Below are positions 41,440 through 54,530 of a stretch of DNA of 64,000 bases, in pieces. The stretch comes from Gnetum montanum (taxonomy: Eukaryota; Streptophyta; Gnetopsida; Gnetales; Gnetaceae), in the NCBI GenBank assembly GCA_015680685.1, contig MNCI01025128.1, positions 228,833-292,832 on the forward strand. Reading direction: 5' to 3'. The notes beneath the pieces were generated by a model. The model had not been told where the DNA came from and did not search any database. It worked only from the letters and a program-made list of their open reading frames with translations. Both the position numbers and the translations under genes were made by a program. Within the stretch, counting starts at the first letter, position 1. Each line of letters opens with the position of its first letter.

Positions 41440-42580
41440 ATCATGCTCATACCAATAAGCAAAATCACCCACATCTTTCAAATCAGGTAGCATAAAATTA
41501 ACCACATGCATATTGGACAATGCATTGGCCTCCACATTAGCTTTTCCACTTTTGTACTTTAACACAAAATTGAACTCCTATAACTATGCCATCCACTTCA
41601 TGTGCTTTGTACTCAACTTCTTTTGTAAGTTTATAAATTGAAATGCATTGTGGTTCATCATCAAAGTGAACTCATTAGACAACAAGTAATGCCTCCAATG
41701 CTTAATTGCTTGAAGAATAGTGTACAACTCCTTTTCATATATGTTATATCTTGTCCTTGACTCATTTAAACTTTTTGAAAATAAAGCAACATGCCTACCT
41801 TCTTGTGAAAGTACCCCACCAATGGCAAGTGACTTGCATACATCTCCATTTGAAAATGATTTTAAAAATCCAAAATTGCACGAACTAGTTCACTACTAAT
41901 TTTTTCTTTCAACAAGTCAAAGCTCCCTTGGGCTTCATTATACCACTTGAAATCTTTATTTTTCTTCAACAAAGCAAACATAGGCCATGAAATACCACTA
42001 AATTTTTTGTTGAATTATCTATAAAAACATGCTAAACCAAGGAATGATCTTACCTCCCAACATTCTTAGGAGTTGACCAATCCCTAATAGCCATTACCTT
42101 AGTAGCTTCCATTTGAATCTAATTTTTAGAAACTACATGCCCCAAATATGTGATTTTTCTCTTGAAGAAATGACTTTTCTTTACATTGATCACTAACTTT
42201 GCCTTCTTCAACTTAACACACACCATTATCAAGTGGTTTAAGTGCTCTTCTTCATTAGAGCTATACACCAAAATCTCATAAAAAAAGATAATATTGCACT
42301 TAGCAATTAAGTTCTTTAATACATCATGCATCAATATCATGAATGTAGCAGGTTCATTTGTGAGCCTAAGTGGCATCACCAACCACTCAAAAAATTCATA
42401 CGGTGTCTTGAAAGCTATATTTTATTCATCATAAGGCTTGATTTTGATTTGTTAGTATCCACTCTTCAAGTCAATTTTGCTAAGAATTTCAACATTGGTA
42501 AGGACATTAAGGATATCATCCATCCTTGGAATAGGAAACCTATACCTTGAAACATCATCAAAATTCATGTTGCAACCTTA
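41440..42580 (-). pseudogene. Element G RT/RNase H, copy 2 of a tandem duplication
   Basis: This has the same gene order as copy 1, with an RT stretch at 42119-42382 (YDD box reads FYE) and RNase H at about 41440-42010. Upstream it continues into the RT fingers (RFPIPRMDD near 42510-42545 and KIDLKSGY near 42470), which copy 1 lacks. So copy 2 holds the 5' part of RT, and copy 1 keeps contact with integrase. The copies are clearly diverged, so the duplication is old. Confidence 0.75.
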
Positions 42581-42800
42581 ATTTCCCAACTTGAGGCAAG
42601 GATTCCTTGTAAATGTGAGATATGTAGCCCATGAGCTACAATCATGCATACTTCAACTTTTTGGGGCCAAAAAATGCTTCAAAAGTTATTATTTCCTTAC
42701 TTCCCAAGTAGAAAAAGGTATCCCCATGTCCATATTTGAGCTTGGGAAGGTTGAAAATGCCTTTGGAATGGCTAAAATTGGAATTTCCATGGTTTTCTAG
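42581..42800. other. Spacer between G and H
   Basis: About 220 bp without recognisable domain or repeat. It may be degraded upstream pol of G or the start of the H LTR. Confidence 0.3.
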
Positions 42801-43960
42801 AGGGGTATAGTCCCAACTACGCTGGAGTCATCAACTTTGATTGGTGCTATAGTAGACATGGTGCTACAGTAGACAAGAAGTTCTATTCCATTCTAGGAGC
42901 TGGTAGTGGCTAGTGTAGTCACCACCAAGACCTAGCAGAAGTGCAACATTGGAACTATTAGGGTTTCCATTTTTTCCAATAGTGGCCAGTGTAGTCACTC
43001 TAAGTTTTCAGTAAGTTTTCAATGAAGGGATGTGCCAGCGTAGTTGTAGCTCTAGCGTAGTCCACCAAAGCCAACGTGGTAAGAATGGTGCTGGCATAGT
43101 TACAAAAGTTTGTTTAGTATTTATAGTAAACAGATGGGTTTTGTGGCTATAGTCCATACCAAACTTATTATAAATGATAACTACGCTGAGATTTAATAGC
43201 CATTCCATCAACAATCATGTTAGTAGTGCACAAATCCAAAAATAGCCACATTGACCCTTTATATACCAAACATAAACACCATATTCTAGTTCTAACTTTT
43301 TTTGGCATCTACAACCTTCATAGCAGTTTTGAACTTTCATAACCACCAAAGCCCATTTCAATCTTATTTCTACTTTTTGGTAGCAGAAACTGGTACTACG
43401 GTGGGCACAGAGACTCTTGTGTAGCTGCCATTGCACCAAAAAGTGAGAATCCATTTCCATAACCACATTGTAGACCTTAGTGAAAACCAATAGAACATTG
43501 TTGGAAATTGGAGCTAGGAAGAAACCACATCGTGGAGTTGTCATAGAGCACACCTTGCCTTCTCCAACAAACTTCAAGCTCCAGTAAGCAACTTTTGGTG
43601 CTCTTGGCACAAAATCTATACTTAATGAATCTTATTCTTTATTTTTATTTAAATAAAGTTGTTATTAATGTTGTGCAAGTTTTAGTTTACATTTTATATT
43701 TTGTATTTATTTTTATTTTGAATTTGCAACTTTTACTTCGTTTTCATTTTCAACTTCAGTTTTGTTTTTATTTCCAAAGCCATTTACATTTCCATTTACA
43801 CCTTCGTTTATACTTTTTTAAGTCCTTGGGTGATTGGCTAGACCATCCAAGGCACCTTGAATTCTATTTCTGGAGGCCCTTGGGATTTAGAGTTAAAACT
43901 GTTTTGGTGCTTGGATCTCTTAGTTTCCATTCTAGCAATCAAAATTTATAGCATCAACAG
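42800..43960 (+). repeat. Candidate 5' LTR of element H
   Basis: Not coding. It holds at least seven variants of a CAGCGTAGTCAC-like phrase in both orientations (for example near 42816, 42906, 42975, 43028, 43049, 43090 and 43178). A T-rich stretch at 43620-43840 is followed by AATTTATAGCATCAACA, which could be the LTR end. The start is not defined. Supported mainly by the primer-site-like sequence that follows and by gag 400 bp downstream. Confidence 0.35.
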
Positions 43961-43965
43961 TTTTT

Positions 43966-43984
43966 TGGCGCTAGAAGAAGGGCC
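43966..43984 (+). other. Candidate primer-binding site of element H
   Basis: TGGCGCTAGAAGAAGGGCC, starting with the TGG complementary to a tRNA CCA end and located just after a possible LTR terminus ending in CA. The tRNA is not assigned. Confidence 0.4.
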
Positions 43985-44377
43985 TCCGTCCCAATTCTTG
44001 GCCATAAATCCATTTCAACCTTTTCCCAATACCAAGTCCACTACATTTCCATTATTTTTTCATTCCATTAAAGCCAACACTTGCTGTCCAAACCTTCTTC
44101 CGCAAGCCTTGATGTAATAGTGATAATAGAGTTGGGTTTTACTACAATTTCACAACACCTGTTTACTACAACACCATTCCTATTGCAACATCTTGTCTAT
44201 TGTAGCACTTGTGTCTATCCAGTAGGTAAATCACTTTTTTTTTTGTTTTCACCACTTAGCAGCTGTTTTCCATTACCTTTCTATTTTTGGCCAACTACGT
44301 TAGTAGGTTATCCTACTTACTACGTTTTTACTAAAAATAGTAAAAAGTCCAAAAAACTAAAAAACTCAATTTTCAAC

Positions 44378-46300
44378 ATGTCGTTCCAACAGTAAACCAA
44401 ATTACCTTTTAACTTCACTCATAATGAGTTCAACCAACAAGCCATGAGGATATATGATCCTAAGGACCCTACTGTAGTCAATTGTAGGCAGTATTTGAGG
44501 CTTAGGGGATGAAGTCCTAAATTTTTGGTCATAAATGAAGATCACAATAACTATGTTTGTGCCAAAATCCAAGTTGACATGCTAGTTCCACATGTGGAAG
44601 TAGAAGCTAAAAGGGAGTATGAGCTCATATACCAAGATGGGAAGGAGTACATTCATTCCTTGTATGCCCAGACACCCGTAATGGATATCTATGCTAGAAT
44701 CCTATCTCAACTAATTAAGATGAATGAAGAGGATGAGAAGCACAGCTCAAGGGAGGAGCAAGAAGAGGAGTATGAATTTAGGGCAAAATTCGAGCCCGAA
44801 AACATCCAAGATGGGTTGTTCCAACAAACAATCCCTAAGGTCGCAACACCTTCCTCTACCCTCTTTGTCTCCTCTATGGGCTAGATGCTACCATCCTCTA
44901 CCCATTTCTATCCAACAATGTTTGGTCCTACCCCAGTCATAGCTGCGCACCAAACACAATCGATGCTACAGCCCACCACATTTTATTTCTCTATGCCATT
45001 CACCTCCCAGCCATGGTTTGTACGACCTTTATCAGTGGTTGTCACCATCACCAACTTGTTGCTAATCAGGTGAGGTACACTATAGGACCCCAAGCAACCT
45101 AGAGGTCACATACCCCTTTTGTTCCATTTATGTTACAAATACCAACAAAAACATCTTACTCCTTGGCCCACTAACCACAACAATAACGCAACATCTCCCC
45201 TCTATTCTACAACTGATAGCGAAGCCACAAGCCTCCCAATAAATGCCATAACCATCTGTGCAAACCCTACAACCAATAAGGACACCATAGGGCATGGATC
45301 AGGCCTTCCAAATGATCTAGGACCTGATGGAGAAGTTGAAGAGGCTTAAAGCCTCTACAAATCAAAGCATAAAGATCATGGACTTTTACCAGGATGTCCA
45401 TTAGCCTTGTGGTCCTACCTTTGATGCTTCCTCCTAATGTTCCTATCTCTTAATTCAACAAGTATAATGGAGAAGGTGATCCCAACACTCACCTTATAAC
45501 CTTTTGATTCAAGCACTTGTTATTGCAACCAATGCCACACATCATAATGAGGATCTTCTCTATGTTTCTAACAAGGAAAGCACTTGACTGGTATCATGCC
45601 TTACCTAAAAGATCTATATCCTCTTTGGAAGACTTGATAGCCTAATTCATTAATTGCTTCAAGTACAACTTGAAGCCTAACACCACACTTGACCAACGAA
45701 TGAAGGTCAAGCAAGGACCACTTGAACCAGTACAAAATTTTTTCCAATGATGGAATAGTTTGCTAAATGAGATACTAGAGCCTATAGTCAAAACCTATTC
45801 AAGGGGGTGGTTAATGATTTTATCAAGTCTAAGCTATACTACCTTGATCCACGGTCCCTTAGTCAAGTGTTCTCCCAGACCAAAAACATAGAGGATGCCA
45901 GAGAAGCTAGTCATGACCTACTTACATGACATATAAGAACCAACACACATGAAGAGACAAGAAGAGAGGTAAACAAAATAATGTAGTTGTGGTAATGGTG
46001 GCTCAAGAAGCCAAAACAACTAACCAGGGGCCAAGGAACAACCAACCCAAGGCCCCTACTAACAACCATGATAGCCAACCATCAACCTTTGGGGCCACTA
46101 CATAGACCACGTCTAGGCCTAACTTTATGCAAAAAGATCGGTCTAAGTATACTAGGTTACCCCTTAAGTTGTTAAAGCTTTTAGATCAACTGTTGAAGAA
46201 TGGTAGGATCCAATATAAAAAAATGATTGAGAATGCTCATAAGAAGCATAAGAGGTTATGTGAAGTAGCTAAGAACCTCGCTTGAGCAACCAAAGATGAT
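44378..46300 (+). pseudogene. Element H gag
   Basis: The ATG at 44378 starts MSFQQ, then a stop. The frame goes on through 44525-44884 (acidic, coiled, with EEDEKHSSREEQEEE) and a Pro/Thr-rich stretch to 45349. A capsid-like block in another frame (about 45457-45930) reads NKYNGEGDPNTHL, KALDWYHALPKRSI and FKYNLKPNTTLDQ, the typical retrotransposon gag core of Tat-like elements. At least one frameshift and many stops. It would form the particle shell. Confidence 0.7.
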
Positions 46301-47790
46301 CCTCTAGTGTCCAAGTACTTTAAGCTTGATCACTTCTACCGCTATCATCAGTTGCTAGGTCATGATACCAAATTCCACCTTGTGTTGAAGGATGACCTAC
46401 AAAAACTGATAGATGAGGAAAAATTGGTACTAGACACTTCAAATTTGGTTAGAACTAAGAATCAGTTGATGCACATATACAAGGACCCATTGAATATCAA
46501 CAACAATCCATATACCATAGTGGTGTTCAACGTCCAAAATGATTAAAGGCCCATGAGAGAACCATTTGTGATTTGGGTGCCTCCTCGTAATGAAAGGGGT
46601 TCTTTAGTTATTACCAACTCAAGAACTCCCCTTTGTTGTAAGGGTGCCATCACTAGTGATCCTCAAAGAGCCCTTTGTGATTAGAGTATCTCAGTCCATT
46701 CTAACCAAGTCCACCCATGCAATAAAGCAACAACCCCTTGTGGTGGCTAATGCAATGTCTTCTTCCTCACAATCAACTAAGGATAATAAAAAATCCTTAA
46801 CCAAACAATAGAAGAAGGCTATGTAGAAAGCCAAGAACAAAAATGATAAGTAAGCCTAGAGATAGAAGGAAGTGGGCTCGTTGAATCCCACTCCCATCTC
46901 ATCTATTTCCATGACTTTCATAATCTAAGTTGCCTCAATGAGTAAACCATGGGAGGAATTCAAACCTCAAGAGGAAAAAAAAGGCTAGGCCACAACAATA
47001 ACCTCAACATGAAGTTTGCATTTTGGGTTGTATGGAGGAAGTTAGAAACAACAAATCAATGAACAATCTCAAAGACTTTTTTAAAACCATAGAATAGGTT
47101 AAACAGTTGCTCAAATAGAAGAACACAACCTTGAGCTTATATGATTTGGTCATGACTTCTACTGCCCATTGCAAGGCATCGACTAAGATGTTGATCTCTA
47201 TTCATATTAGCGAGGGCATCCCCACTAATGAAAAGTCTATCTATGTGGTAATGGTACCCTCTTTGTTGAGGGAATTGAAGTCAACATCGCTAGTGTTTCA
47301 CGATAATGAAAACAAGACAAATCACGAAAATGGCAAGGCAACTAAGGCACCTCTCTTGATAACCATATGGATTGGGAAATATAAAGTACATAGGGTACAT
47401 GTAAACATTGGATAGTAATCAATGTTATACCTTATACCATCGTTGAGTACCTAGGCTTGATAGAACAAATGCAACATACGTTGACTTCAATCCTTAAATT
47501 CTTTAATGGATCACGGGTTGTGGTCAAAGGCTCCATTTCTCTAGATTTTGTGATAGGGAACTAGTTCACCACAACAACAAATTTCTTAGTGGTAGAAGAA
47601 ACATCAAGATTCAACCTCATCCTAGGAAGACCTTGGCTGGCTCAATTGTGGGTTGTGTCTTCACCTATTCACCAAGAAATCCACATATCTTATGGGGGCG
47701 GTGAAATCATTATTCACGGTGATAGTATGGTCCCTTTAGTTTTTAACAATGTTGATATAGAACAAGCGTTTGAAGTGAAGTTTTAGAAGG
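46301..47790 (+). pseudogene. Element H Cys/His linker and aspartic protease
   Basis: 46307-46546 encodes FYRYHQLLGHDTKFH and DDLQKLIDEEKL, a block found just before protease in Tat-like elements. Protease follows in pieces: 47131-47415 (VHRVHVNIG, where the active-site DGG/DSG is no longer readable), a NVIPYTIVEYLGL-type loop around 47420-47460, and 47589-47786 with FNLILGRPWLAQ (the ILGRPW strand). The three pieces lie in three frames. It ends near 47786, with no RT afterwards. Confidence 0.65.
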
Positions 47791-48880
47791 AAACTCCTAC
47801 CATTGGCCATAAAATTAAAGAGGATGAGAGAGCAAAAGAGGCTAAAGTGAAGAACGATGAACCCATCAATGTGCTATGGGGAGCTCCCCTTCAACATTGT
47901 TAGTGAAGGTGATGGAGAATATAAACTAGTGCAAAATAGACGATGCACATTTCCTAATATCTCGAAGATTAGGAAACACTTACATAAGTAATATATGCTC
48001 ATGATCCTTCTTATACCCTATGTGGTTATAACCTTATATGTACCTATAGTCTGATAGACTAGTCTGTATCTTACTTATTTATGTTATCTCATTTTTCTTT
48101 ACATTAAAATTAAATTTTCCTATAGTTTAAAGTTTATTTTGGTTTTACATGCTTTTACTTTTAAAGCTTTTCTTTTCTTCTCTTTTTTGCTCAAAAGACA
48201 AAAATCTCATACAAATCCTTAAAGCTAAAAAATTCATAAAAATTTTAAAACACAAAATAACCAAAAAAATATGTTTTCTTTTACATATCGCATGGTTTGC
48301 CATGGCCTTAAATTGGCAAATACCACATGGCCTGCCATGGGCTAATACTAGCAAACAACCTTACAATTCGTTTTTGCTTTAGTTTATAGCCTTGCTTCCT
48401 AGTCATTTCAACCCTTGTATTGCATTATAACCAAGTTTAGCCAACGTAGCCTCAAACCATAGATTACAACGTAGAACGTTAACATAAGTAAGACCAAGAC
48501 GCTAGAACATTATAACCAAAATTAAAATAGAAACTGAAAATTAAAACATTCACAACATCATAACCATAGCCACATAATGTGGCAAAAATGTCCAAATAAT
48601 AAGCTGTCAAACAATAAACTGTTTTGGCTAACACTAGCCATACATCATCATCAAAATGAAACCAAAACAACTAAAATTGAAAGGAAATTGATGGAACCAA
48701 GGAGCATCTGGTGGAGGATCATCTCTGCTCTTGCCGCTAGAGTTGTTGATATTCTCTAGTGCCTATAACATGACAACATAAAACCAATTAGTAATTAATG
48801 CACATCAAAACAAAATAAATAATAACTTAAGCAAAAATAAAATGTAATAAAACCAAAGCTAAAGCAAGCAAACTTGAGAT
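47791..48880. other. Noncoding interval of element H after protease
   Basis: A residual acidic/lysine-rich frame can be followed to about 47890 and then ends. The rest is A/T-rich with T-runs (48100-48200) and A-runs (48440-48870). No RT, RNase H or integrase motif is seen on either strand, where a complete Tat element would have them. Confidence 0.5.
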
Positions 48881-51800
48881 GGTTCTGAGGCCGCATGTTC
48901 TATGGGGAATTTCTAAAGACCAACCTCTAGATGGTGAAGAAGTTGATCTTCAAACATGGCAACCCAGTCTATGTCCCTAAGATTAATATCCATGAGAATA
49001 TTAGTCTTGTCAAAGTTACTCCATGTGGGTGGATCATGCGAAAATGTGGTGCTAGTTATCTTGCCTATGGTAGTAGTCATTTGCAAGTAGGGGAGTTACC
49101 TACAACCACACTCTTTACAAACATCTTATAAGTTTCCTCTGTATTGATGCCCATCATGAATAACTCTAGTCACCACCAATTTGTGAACTCCTCCTGTAGC
49201 CATTTGAGGTAGGCATCCTGCTCAGCCTTGTACATCCTTTTGTGTGTGACCCCAATCAAGGACCAAAGCATGGTAATCCTTCCACTTATCAATCTTGCGG
49301 TTTATGAGATCAATTTGAAGCTTTTGTTTTACCACCTCTTTGGCAAGGGCAACCTTGCCATGGATTGCATTCTAGTAGTAGGCCCAATCCTTGGTACATA
49401 AGTAGTCCCAGTTAGACACTTGGGCCTCTATGAAGTCTTTACAATCGTTGAGGTCTTTCACCTCCTTTATTAGCTTTTGGTTCTCCCTACTCAATGCTAC
49501 AACCTATTCCCATAGGAACTTGTTGGAGCATCTACATCTCCGCAAAGACTTAGCAAACGATAGTGCACATTAGTGGCACCCTTGTATAACTTTTGTGGGA
49601 CATTCTCTACATCAGGAGGTATAGGAGGCAATTCAACAACCTTCATTGGCTGGTCAGGATCCCATCTCAGTTTATAGACTATAACCAACATAAAAAAATG
49701 CCAAAATATAACATCAGTTAATAACTAAAAAAATTTAATTAAAAATAAAAGGATGATAAAAACTTTATAACCATAGAAAACCATATGAAAACCAAAAACA
49801 CATAAACTATAAAGGCAAAATGAGTTAGAACTCTTACAAACTTTAGGGCCTATCTGTTGTAATTGGTTAACCATGTCTTTAGCTATACCCCACGTAAATT
49901 ATAACTTATCTAGGGTATCCACCCATGGTTGCATGTAGAAGGTGGAAGTGGAAGCTTTGACTTGAGGTTCTTGGGCTACAACAAGCACAATAAGAAAATC
50001 AACAATTATAGCCTAGGACAAACATGAACCAATGAAAAATAATAATAATGCATAAAATCAAAAATCATAAGTACCTAGTGGACCCTCTGATGAGATAGTA
50101 GGAAGCTCACCTAGTTGTTCATCCTCAAGTAAGGAATCAAAGTGGTCTATGAGAGGATGGGGTAAATCCTCATTTTCCTACTATTGTAATGCCTCATCTT
50201 CATAATGTTTCAATATTTTATCTTCTTAACATTGTTGTTCCTCTTCTTCTTGACACCTTTGCTCCTCCTTAGCCATTTCTACTACTATTATGGCTTCCTA
50301 CTTGATTGCTTATCTATAAGAAAACCAATCATAAAACATAGAACAACTTAGCACATTTTGTCTAAGAAAATAACATTAAATCAACTTAAAACCATAGCTT
50401 TAAAATAGATTAAAAAAACAACAAACCAAAATACAACATACCTCTAACATCATGCTACACATCTCTAAGCTTGATGATTAGTTTCTTCTTCTTTGCAGGC
50501 TCCTCAATCACTGGCATTGTCTCATCCACCAAGGACCTCTTAAGCTTTGCCTTGGTTATCCCATTAGCCTCAGAGTGTAATGCTTGGGCCCTCTTAACTT
50601 TACCTAGCATTGTAAGAGGCTCCATCCTTGAGTTTTCAAGGGATGAACAATGCCTACTGCTAATCCCTTTGTAGGTGATGGACAATAATTCATCCAATCC
50701 ATTTGGTGGATCTTGGGGACTCGTGGTGGAAGTAAGATTCCTTATCCAAGGCCTGGTGAGTTGGGATGGGTCTTGAGTCACCCATCGTCCATCCTTCCTC
50801 ACCACAAGGAACTTAGTGAATCTTCGTAGATAACCTGTGAAAAGTATGAAATGCACATGGAACTTTGTCTTGAGATTCTCTTTGAGTCTCACAACTTTTG
50901 ACTATAACCCAAAAATCAAATGGATAACCTAGTTGAATTGAGCACCCTTAGTGAGTACTTGCTTCATGGCCCAAGCTTGCTCTATGCTTAGAACCTTCCC
51001 TTGTGATAGCAACTTAGGATATGCATGGGATTGAAATAAGAGATACATCTCTCTAGCATCTGGATCCTAGAACTAGCTTAAAGAGAATCTCTTACTACCA
51101 TGGTGAGTGTTTGGGACACCAAAGAGGTCACTAAAGGTGGATGCACTAATATCCAAGATAAAGGTCACATCATGAACATGGGTGACAAACCTCTTGACTC
51201 TTTGGCTAAAGGATTTAAGGATGTTCAACATCTTTGTAGTGGAAATAGTTGGGCTTTGGGCCATGAAGAGGTTAAGTAGGTTTGCATGAATGATCCTCGC
51301 ATGGATAGCATTAGATGCTTGGTAGGACAACCAACTCTGTGCAGCTTCCACCTCACCAAACTTGAGGATCAAGGTTTCCTCTATATGGCTTGAAGTGATA
51401 ACAATAACTTCAACTGATGGAGTGACCTCTGCAACATGACAAAAGATAGCCTGTTAGCCTTAGCATAGGTGCACCAAAATACAACAACCATATCCAAATT
51501 AAAACAAAACCAATGCAACTACTTAAATAACCAAAACCAAAATAACTTAATAACCACATAACTAAAAAAATGTTAGCATAGAAATAACCCAAAATCAATA
51601 AAAAACACTCACTTTGCCTATATGACATAGGCATCATAGGAGCTCTAGGAGATGGGTTTGCTTTTATGTCATTAAGAGATGGATTTTTCCACCAACTATC
51701 TATTGTCTCATTTTCTAGACATCTCTTATAAGCCTTAGGGTTGTGTTTGATGCTTTCTTCAAAGTCCCCCTTCAATTGCTCCACTATCGCTAGTCTCACA

Positions 51801-52472
51801 TTTGGGCTTTTGGTAAACACCTCTAAAGCTGTGTGGGCTAGGAGCAGGAGGTTTTCACCTTTGATTAAGCCTCACTCATCCATCCTAAACCTATAGGTAA
51901 GTGAAACTACAAGAAAACGTCATAGCTTAAGCACATAACTAAAGAAAATTAACCATAAACTAAAGATAACAACTTACTTACCCCTCTACATGATAAACTG
52001 TACCTAAAGGGTTTTGGAACAATGTATGGACATGGTGGTCAATAATCAAAGTGTTATCCATGTTATACTCACTGAATTCAGGCATCTTCCAAATTTTAAA
52101 TAATTTTTGAGAGCACATAGTGGTCATGTCATCATTGTTCTCTCCCTCTACATGAGCATTAGGTTCATCGATCATGAACTTGATGATCAAGTTGGAGGAC
52201 CTAAGTAGAATGGTCTCTATGATCATTGCGGTTGCTTTGGATACCAAGTGTGATCAAACCATCACACTGTAATTCTAGAGTAGGTAGGCAAGGAATTCCT
52301 TGGCCCCTAGACTAAACCATACTCCATGGTACTTCCACTTCATTTTAGGAATTGGAATTTTAGGCCCAAGAAGATGGATGTAGCATAAAAGCCTCAACAT
52401 CTCTATAACCACCAAGATGGGCTTTAAGAAGGCCCTGTAACATTCAATCACAATCATTATGACTGTTGGCAC
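48880..52472 (-). pseudogene. Multi-exon antisense gene in element H, degraded
   Basis: On the minus strand, open blocks are joined by sites obeying the GT-AG rule. Exons: 52472-51982, 51906-51612, 51428-50442 (987 nt), 50313-50075, 49975-49838, and 49678 onward to about 49500, with a further open block at 49130-48880. Introns: 75, 183, 128, 99 and 159 nt. Donors include GTAAGTAAGT and GTGAGTG; acceptors include TTTCTTGTAG and CATGTTGCAG. The 987-nt exon stays in one frame with four TAG codons. Its end is lysine-rich (EEPAKKKKLIIKLRD), like a nuclear signal. No domain is recognised. It may be a Tat antisense additional ORF or a captured plant gene. Confidence 0.6.
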
Positions 52473-52479
52473 ATTTTGG

Positions 52480-54530
52480 CCATTTCATGAAACAGGTGGA
52501 CTTATTTGCAAATGGTGAGGTACAGAATCCTAATGAATTGAAACTGTTCAAGGAGGATTATGCTCTTTCCCGTGAAGAATTCTGCAACAGTTAACTGACC
52601 ATGAAGTTGGAATGGCATATGCTAGATATTGTAGCTACATTAACAAGGAATTATTCATCTTGGTGTTATGAGCAGAAATTGCAGCACAAATTTTGAATAA
52701 TTAATTTCATGATTTGCTCAAGAATCATAATCTGGTGGTTCTCAAGTCACCTCACTGGAATGTATCCGTAGAACGAGAAGACATAAAAGGGTTCCTTGGA
52801 GAGTGTGATTGCATCATCCTCTGGCATCCTAGAAGGGTTTGGGGCCTAATATTCTTCTTTAGGATCAATATATATTTTTGGACGGTATATTTACTTCCAC
52901 TCAAATATATTTGGATATGAGAACAAAGGGATAATTTCTCTCAAAGAAACCGAAAGTGTTAAAGCAGGACAGAAAGAAAGGAGAAAAAATTTGAACTGGA
53001 TTTGATTGCTTGGATGGTCCAATGCAATAGGGCACCTGCACTGCAACTACCGTGCCTACAAAATTATCGGGTGTTTTTATCATTTTGTGTTTATCGTCAT
53101 TCATTTCATCCATGATTCGTCTATTTCCCAACCGTGATTACTGCGATGCTCAATGCTCCACGACTGTTTATGATCAGGAAAATATTATAGTGATTTTTGG
53201 ACATGTTTTATGGTGTGTTATGATGGACCTAGACACTACAGTTGATTGTGAAGAATATTTTGCAATGAAATGCAAAGATAACTTTTGATGGTCTCAGAAA
53301 CTCTGTATATTGTTACTGCCTACACCACGGTAGTGTGCTAGTGCTCATGACGGGAGAATCTCTGCAACATGTAGAAGATGTAGGTGATCCTCTTTGCCGA
53401 AGCATGGCTACCAACTGCAACTGTAGTTGCGCAGTGACCGAGATAGACCCAACAGCAGATCCGGAGGAGATTTTCTATGGAAGGGAAAAAAAGAAAAAGG
53501 AGCATTTGTAAAGAAGACATTGTGAAAGATTGCTTGTAAGATGACTTGTTAAAGACAACATTTCAACCTCTTTGTCATAGTCCTGTGAGTTATGTTTATT
53601 TTTTATTTTGTTTAAACTGTTTAGCTAGTGGTTTAGATAGTATCATGCTTGGCAAGTAATTTTGGGATTTTTGGATTGCTCTTATTGTTCTTGTTGCATG
53701 ATAGAAAATTTCTATTTAAATTTTGCCATAGAAGAGCTTGTGTTTGAAAGCCTTAAGAGCATTTTAGTAGTGAATTTTATTATTGTGCAATGTATAAGAA
53801 TGACTATTGAGATGGTTGTAAGAGAGCCTCTGCATGTAGTCAAGCCGTTGAACGATTCAATAGTCGAGAGGGTTCAGAAAATCTTTGGTATTTTAATAGG
53901 ACTAGAATAGCTTATTTTATCTTTAAAGTGAATCTCTGTGGTATTTAAATCAAAAATTGTCAAGTCTTTTGAAGGTTCTGTTGAATGCAATTGTTGACAT
54001 CCATTATCTAGCCAAAATAAAGTCTGGTACGTGATAGTTTACGCAACAATTTTTTGGGTAGCATAGTAGGATTGTCTTGAAGAAATTGCTTATTTGAGCC
54101 TTGGAAGTTTGAACAATTCGTAATTATTGAATTTGTATAACTTTATTGTGAAGTGTTTACTTGTATCATTTTACCTTGTTTAAACATTTGAGATCTTTAC
54201 ACAAATCTGCTTTCTTTTTCTCTTCTTTCTATTTCCATTGAATCTCGCTCTATTTCTAGTTTTCTTGTAGAACTATATCTTTCTTTGGGGAAAATTAAAA
54301 GTAGGTTCGTAGAGTTGTGCTCAAAAGTTTTTGCAAAACTTTATTTGTTACAAGTAGGTATTATAAGAACCGTATAGACTAGGCAATTGAACAAAATAGG
54401 AACTCTCAACAACTCACAATACTTTGCAAAGTTGGCTGAATCTCTTTAAGATAAGTCATTTATAGTTTTACACACAACCCAATTGTTTCATTTTTCACAA
54501 CAGCACACCGCAACAGCACACACACATACT
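52480..54530. other. Orphan segment between antisense exons
   Basis: About 2 kb of different texture. The plus strand has short open pieces (52500-52590 with VDLFANGEVQNPNELKLFKE after a CAG acceptor-like site; 52714-52920; 53662-53910), but no domain I recognise and no long frame. It may be an insertion into the antisense gene, a fragment of a host gene, or a long intron. No terminal repeats or poly-A tail were found. Confidence 0.35.

Larger units (their letters stand above)
38640..42580 (-). mobile_element. Element G: degraded chromovirus-like Ty3/gypsy element
   Basis: Minus-strand integrase, RNase H and RT fragments of a type different from A-F and B: EWLVMPFG, LVYSSNEEEHLDHL, SHFFKREITYLGHVV, MGRDKTLELVGRHYFWP. 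These are typical of plant chromoviruses. A probable U3 with a repeated AGACGTCT-type motif lies at 38746-38939, at the 3' side. RT and RNase H occur twice in tandem. Gag and protease are not found; the element stops upstream of RT near 42580. No terminal repeats could be paired. Confidence 0.7.

Noticed and set aside
43595-43951. 118-codon Phe/Leu-rich frame
   Set aside because: It translates a T-rich noncoding stretch in the candidate LTR of H; no start context, homology or conservation.
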